31,573 nt of DNA from Xanthoparmelia taractica (lineage: Eukaryota; Ascomycota; Lecanoromycetes; Lecanorales; Parmeliaceae). Under the pieces are notes generated by a model that was not told where the DNA came from, made no database searches, and was given only the letters and a program-made list of their open reading frames with translations. The stretch spans positions 1 to 31,573 of the forward strand of contig JANQBS010000378.1 of NCBI GenBank assembly GCA_033085395.1. The letters are read 5' to 3'. Below, one piece after another: positions 30,368-31,573 of this stretch. The first letter of the stretch is position 1. Each line of letters starts with the position of its first letter. A program made the translations under genes and the position numbers.

Positions 30368-31327
30368 TCACTCCTCATCAGTTCCCACGCCCTTCTTCAC
30401 CGCGCCACCTTTCCTCTCGCTGGGACCTCCATGCTTCTCCCATTTCGCCCTCAAATCCTCCTTGGCGCCCCCGTTCTTCTCAACCACCAGCCCCTTCAAC
30501 CATTCGTTCTCCATCTCCAAACTCCCAATGCGCTGCTCCAACAGGCGGTTCTTATCCTCGAGGTCCTTGGCCGTCTGCTCGAGGGCCTGTTCGCGCTGCT
30601 TCTTCTTGACACGGAAGCGCGCCGAGGCGGCCGTGTTGCGGCGGCGTTTGTCTTCTTCAGCCGCGAGGCGGGCGGCGGGGGTTTGGGGCTCGGACGGGTT
30701 GGAGGATGCTGTCGTGGGAGACTGCGCCGGGGGCGGGGAGAGGTGGCGTTTTTGGCCCGGGTAGGGGGCCGGGTTGAAGGAATGGTCGTAGGAGATGGGG
30801 GATGTGGAGGAGGGGTATATAGCTGGTTGGAGACCATTGCCCGGGTATTGGGTCTGGATGGGAGCGGCGATGGCGGATCGGGGAGATGTGGGGAATTCCA
30901 TGCCGGAGAAGGGGTAGTCGCCTGGCGGTAGCGTGTCAGCGATGAGTCATAGATGTTGAAGTGGTTTTTCATCTTCTGTTGAGGCGCAGGACTTGATGTC
31001 GGTGCATTGGCACGGTTTTGCGCTGTACAACATACCGGTGACATAATCCATGCCCTTGCCGGAAATTTTATTATTCGCAGCGGCATTCTCTCTCCTCGCC
31101 TTTTCTTCTAGCCTTGGATCATATTCGGGCATTGGTGGCTCCAAGAATTCTTGCGCATCGAAGTCGAGGAACTCGGTATTGGTGAATTGAGCAAGTTCTG
31201 CCTCAATGTTGAAATCTTCCTGTTGTTGGGTCGCCACTTCATGAGCAGAGGGGAGGGCATTGAGATTGGCGAGGTAGTGAGAGACGTTGGGTGCCTTTCG
31301 ACCTTTGTAGCCGTCCATAGCTGCCAT
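30368..31327 (-). CDS. metR: bZIP sulfur-metabolism regulator, MetR/CYS-3-like
   Basis: Nuclear activator of sulfur-assimilation genes under sulfur limitation (Neurospora CYS-3, Aspergillus MetR). Exons 31036-31327 and 30368-30921 (intron 114 bp, GTATGT...CCAG) give 281 residues. The basic region KRRRNTAASARFRVKKKQ (189-206) has the bZIP N-x7-R spacing (Asn193, Arg201) and is nearly identical to CYS-3/MetR. The zipper has leucines at 211, 218, 225, 232 and 239, a perfect heptad series. The following WLKGLVVEKN is typical. The N-terminal GRKAPNVSHYLANLN is a conserved family block, and the middle is Pro/Ser/Tyr-rich. The frame stays open upstream to an ATG at 31495, but that extension is low-complexity and is probably leader. 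Fungal MetR/CYS-3 proteins are usually controlled by SCF-type ubiquitin ligase; nothing here shows regulation directly. Confidence 0.92.
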
Positions 31328-31573
31328 TGGGGATTTGGCAGGCGGAGGAATACAATGGTCGAAGAATTGGAGATTTGGGGGGAAAAAACAGGGGAGGTGA
31401 AGGAGAAGGAGGGTTGGGCGATGTTTGGTTTCAATGAGTGTGGGTGTGGGGTTTGGGGGGGGGTGATTAGAAAGCACACGAATTGGCGCTATCATGTTTG
31501 CGGTTAAGCGCTGCTTTCATGCATTATCTATTTTTTTTGGTGTAAACACGCGGGGGGGGGGGGGGGGGCGCCG
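31328..31573. other. bZIP gene promoter and contig-edge homopolymer
   Basis: Upstream region of the bZIP gene, on the sense strand rich in C and T. It ends in a 17-G run (31552-31568) followed by CGCCG. I see no clear palindromic CYS-3-type site. The G run at the very end suggests an assembly break. Confidence 0.5.

Noticed and set aside
30302..30931. 209-codon plus-strand frame
   Set aside because: Antisense shadow of the bZIP gene, whose basic-leucine-zipper frame is unmistakable.
1..31573. CRISPR arrays, bacterial operons or phage-like systems
   Set aside because: The window is eukaryotic (spliced genes, RIP); no regularly spaced repeats with unique spacers were seen.

Overview
The window looks like a contig or near-contig segment of a filamentous ascomycete (Pezizomycotina, most likely Dothideomycetes). 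The genes have many short introns (about 44-211 bp) with GT..AG ends and CTRAC-type branch sites. The AT-rich repeat block at the left shows the CpA/TpG depletion expected of repeat-induced point mutation (RIP). Several gene families are typical of such fungi: PTH11/rhodopsin-like receptors, an Mtr-type amino acid permease, a CYS-3/MetR bZIP regulator, a Zn2Cys6 factor and a salicylate-hydroxylase-like monooxygenase. The genus is not determined. The right end runs into a 17-G homopolymer, which suggests an assembly edge.

Layout. Positions 1-3122 hold a RIP-destroyed Ty1/copia retrotransposon on the minus strand (gag at the right, integrase at the left, reverse transcriptase presumably beyond the left edge), ending at an LTR near 2913-3122. 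Inside it sits a younger, unmutated 265-bp solo LTR (2046-2310) with a 5-bp target duplication and an internal 2 x 123 bp tandem duplication. The gene-rich part follows: ATX1 copper chaperone (+), SCP-x-type thiolase (-), aldo/keto reductase (-), PHO13-type HAD phosphatase (-), Mtr-like amino acid permease (-, seven exons including a 14-nt microexon), mitochondrial glycerol-3-phosphate dehydrogenase GUT2 (-), FAD monooxygenase (-), a broken Zn2Cys6 regulator (+), a rhodopsin/PTH11-like membrane protein (-), a 344-bp pogo/Fot1-type MITE, a cupin protein (+), a second rhodopsin-like membrane protein (-), a TatD nuclease (+), a SIW14-type phosphatase (+), and a MetR/CYS-3 bZIP factor (-).

Most of these are housekeeping or metabolic genes with no operon-like logic. 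The one suggestive group is the divergent monooxygenase / Zn2Cys6 pair, where the regulator appears frameshifted and truncated. All exon models were derived by hand from splice signals and family consensus; each sums to an open frame of whole codons.

I found no convincing wholly new multi-gene system. The most unusual signals are the solo LTR, the MITE beside the cupin gene, the broken regulator, the possible dual-start TatD gene, and a recurrent sense-strand C-to-G skew switch inside many of the genes.
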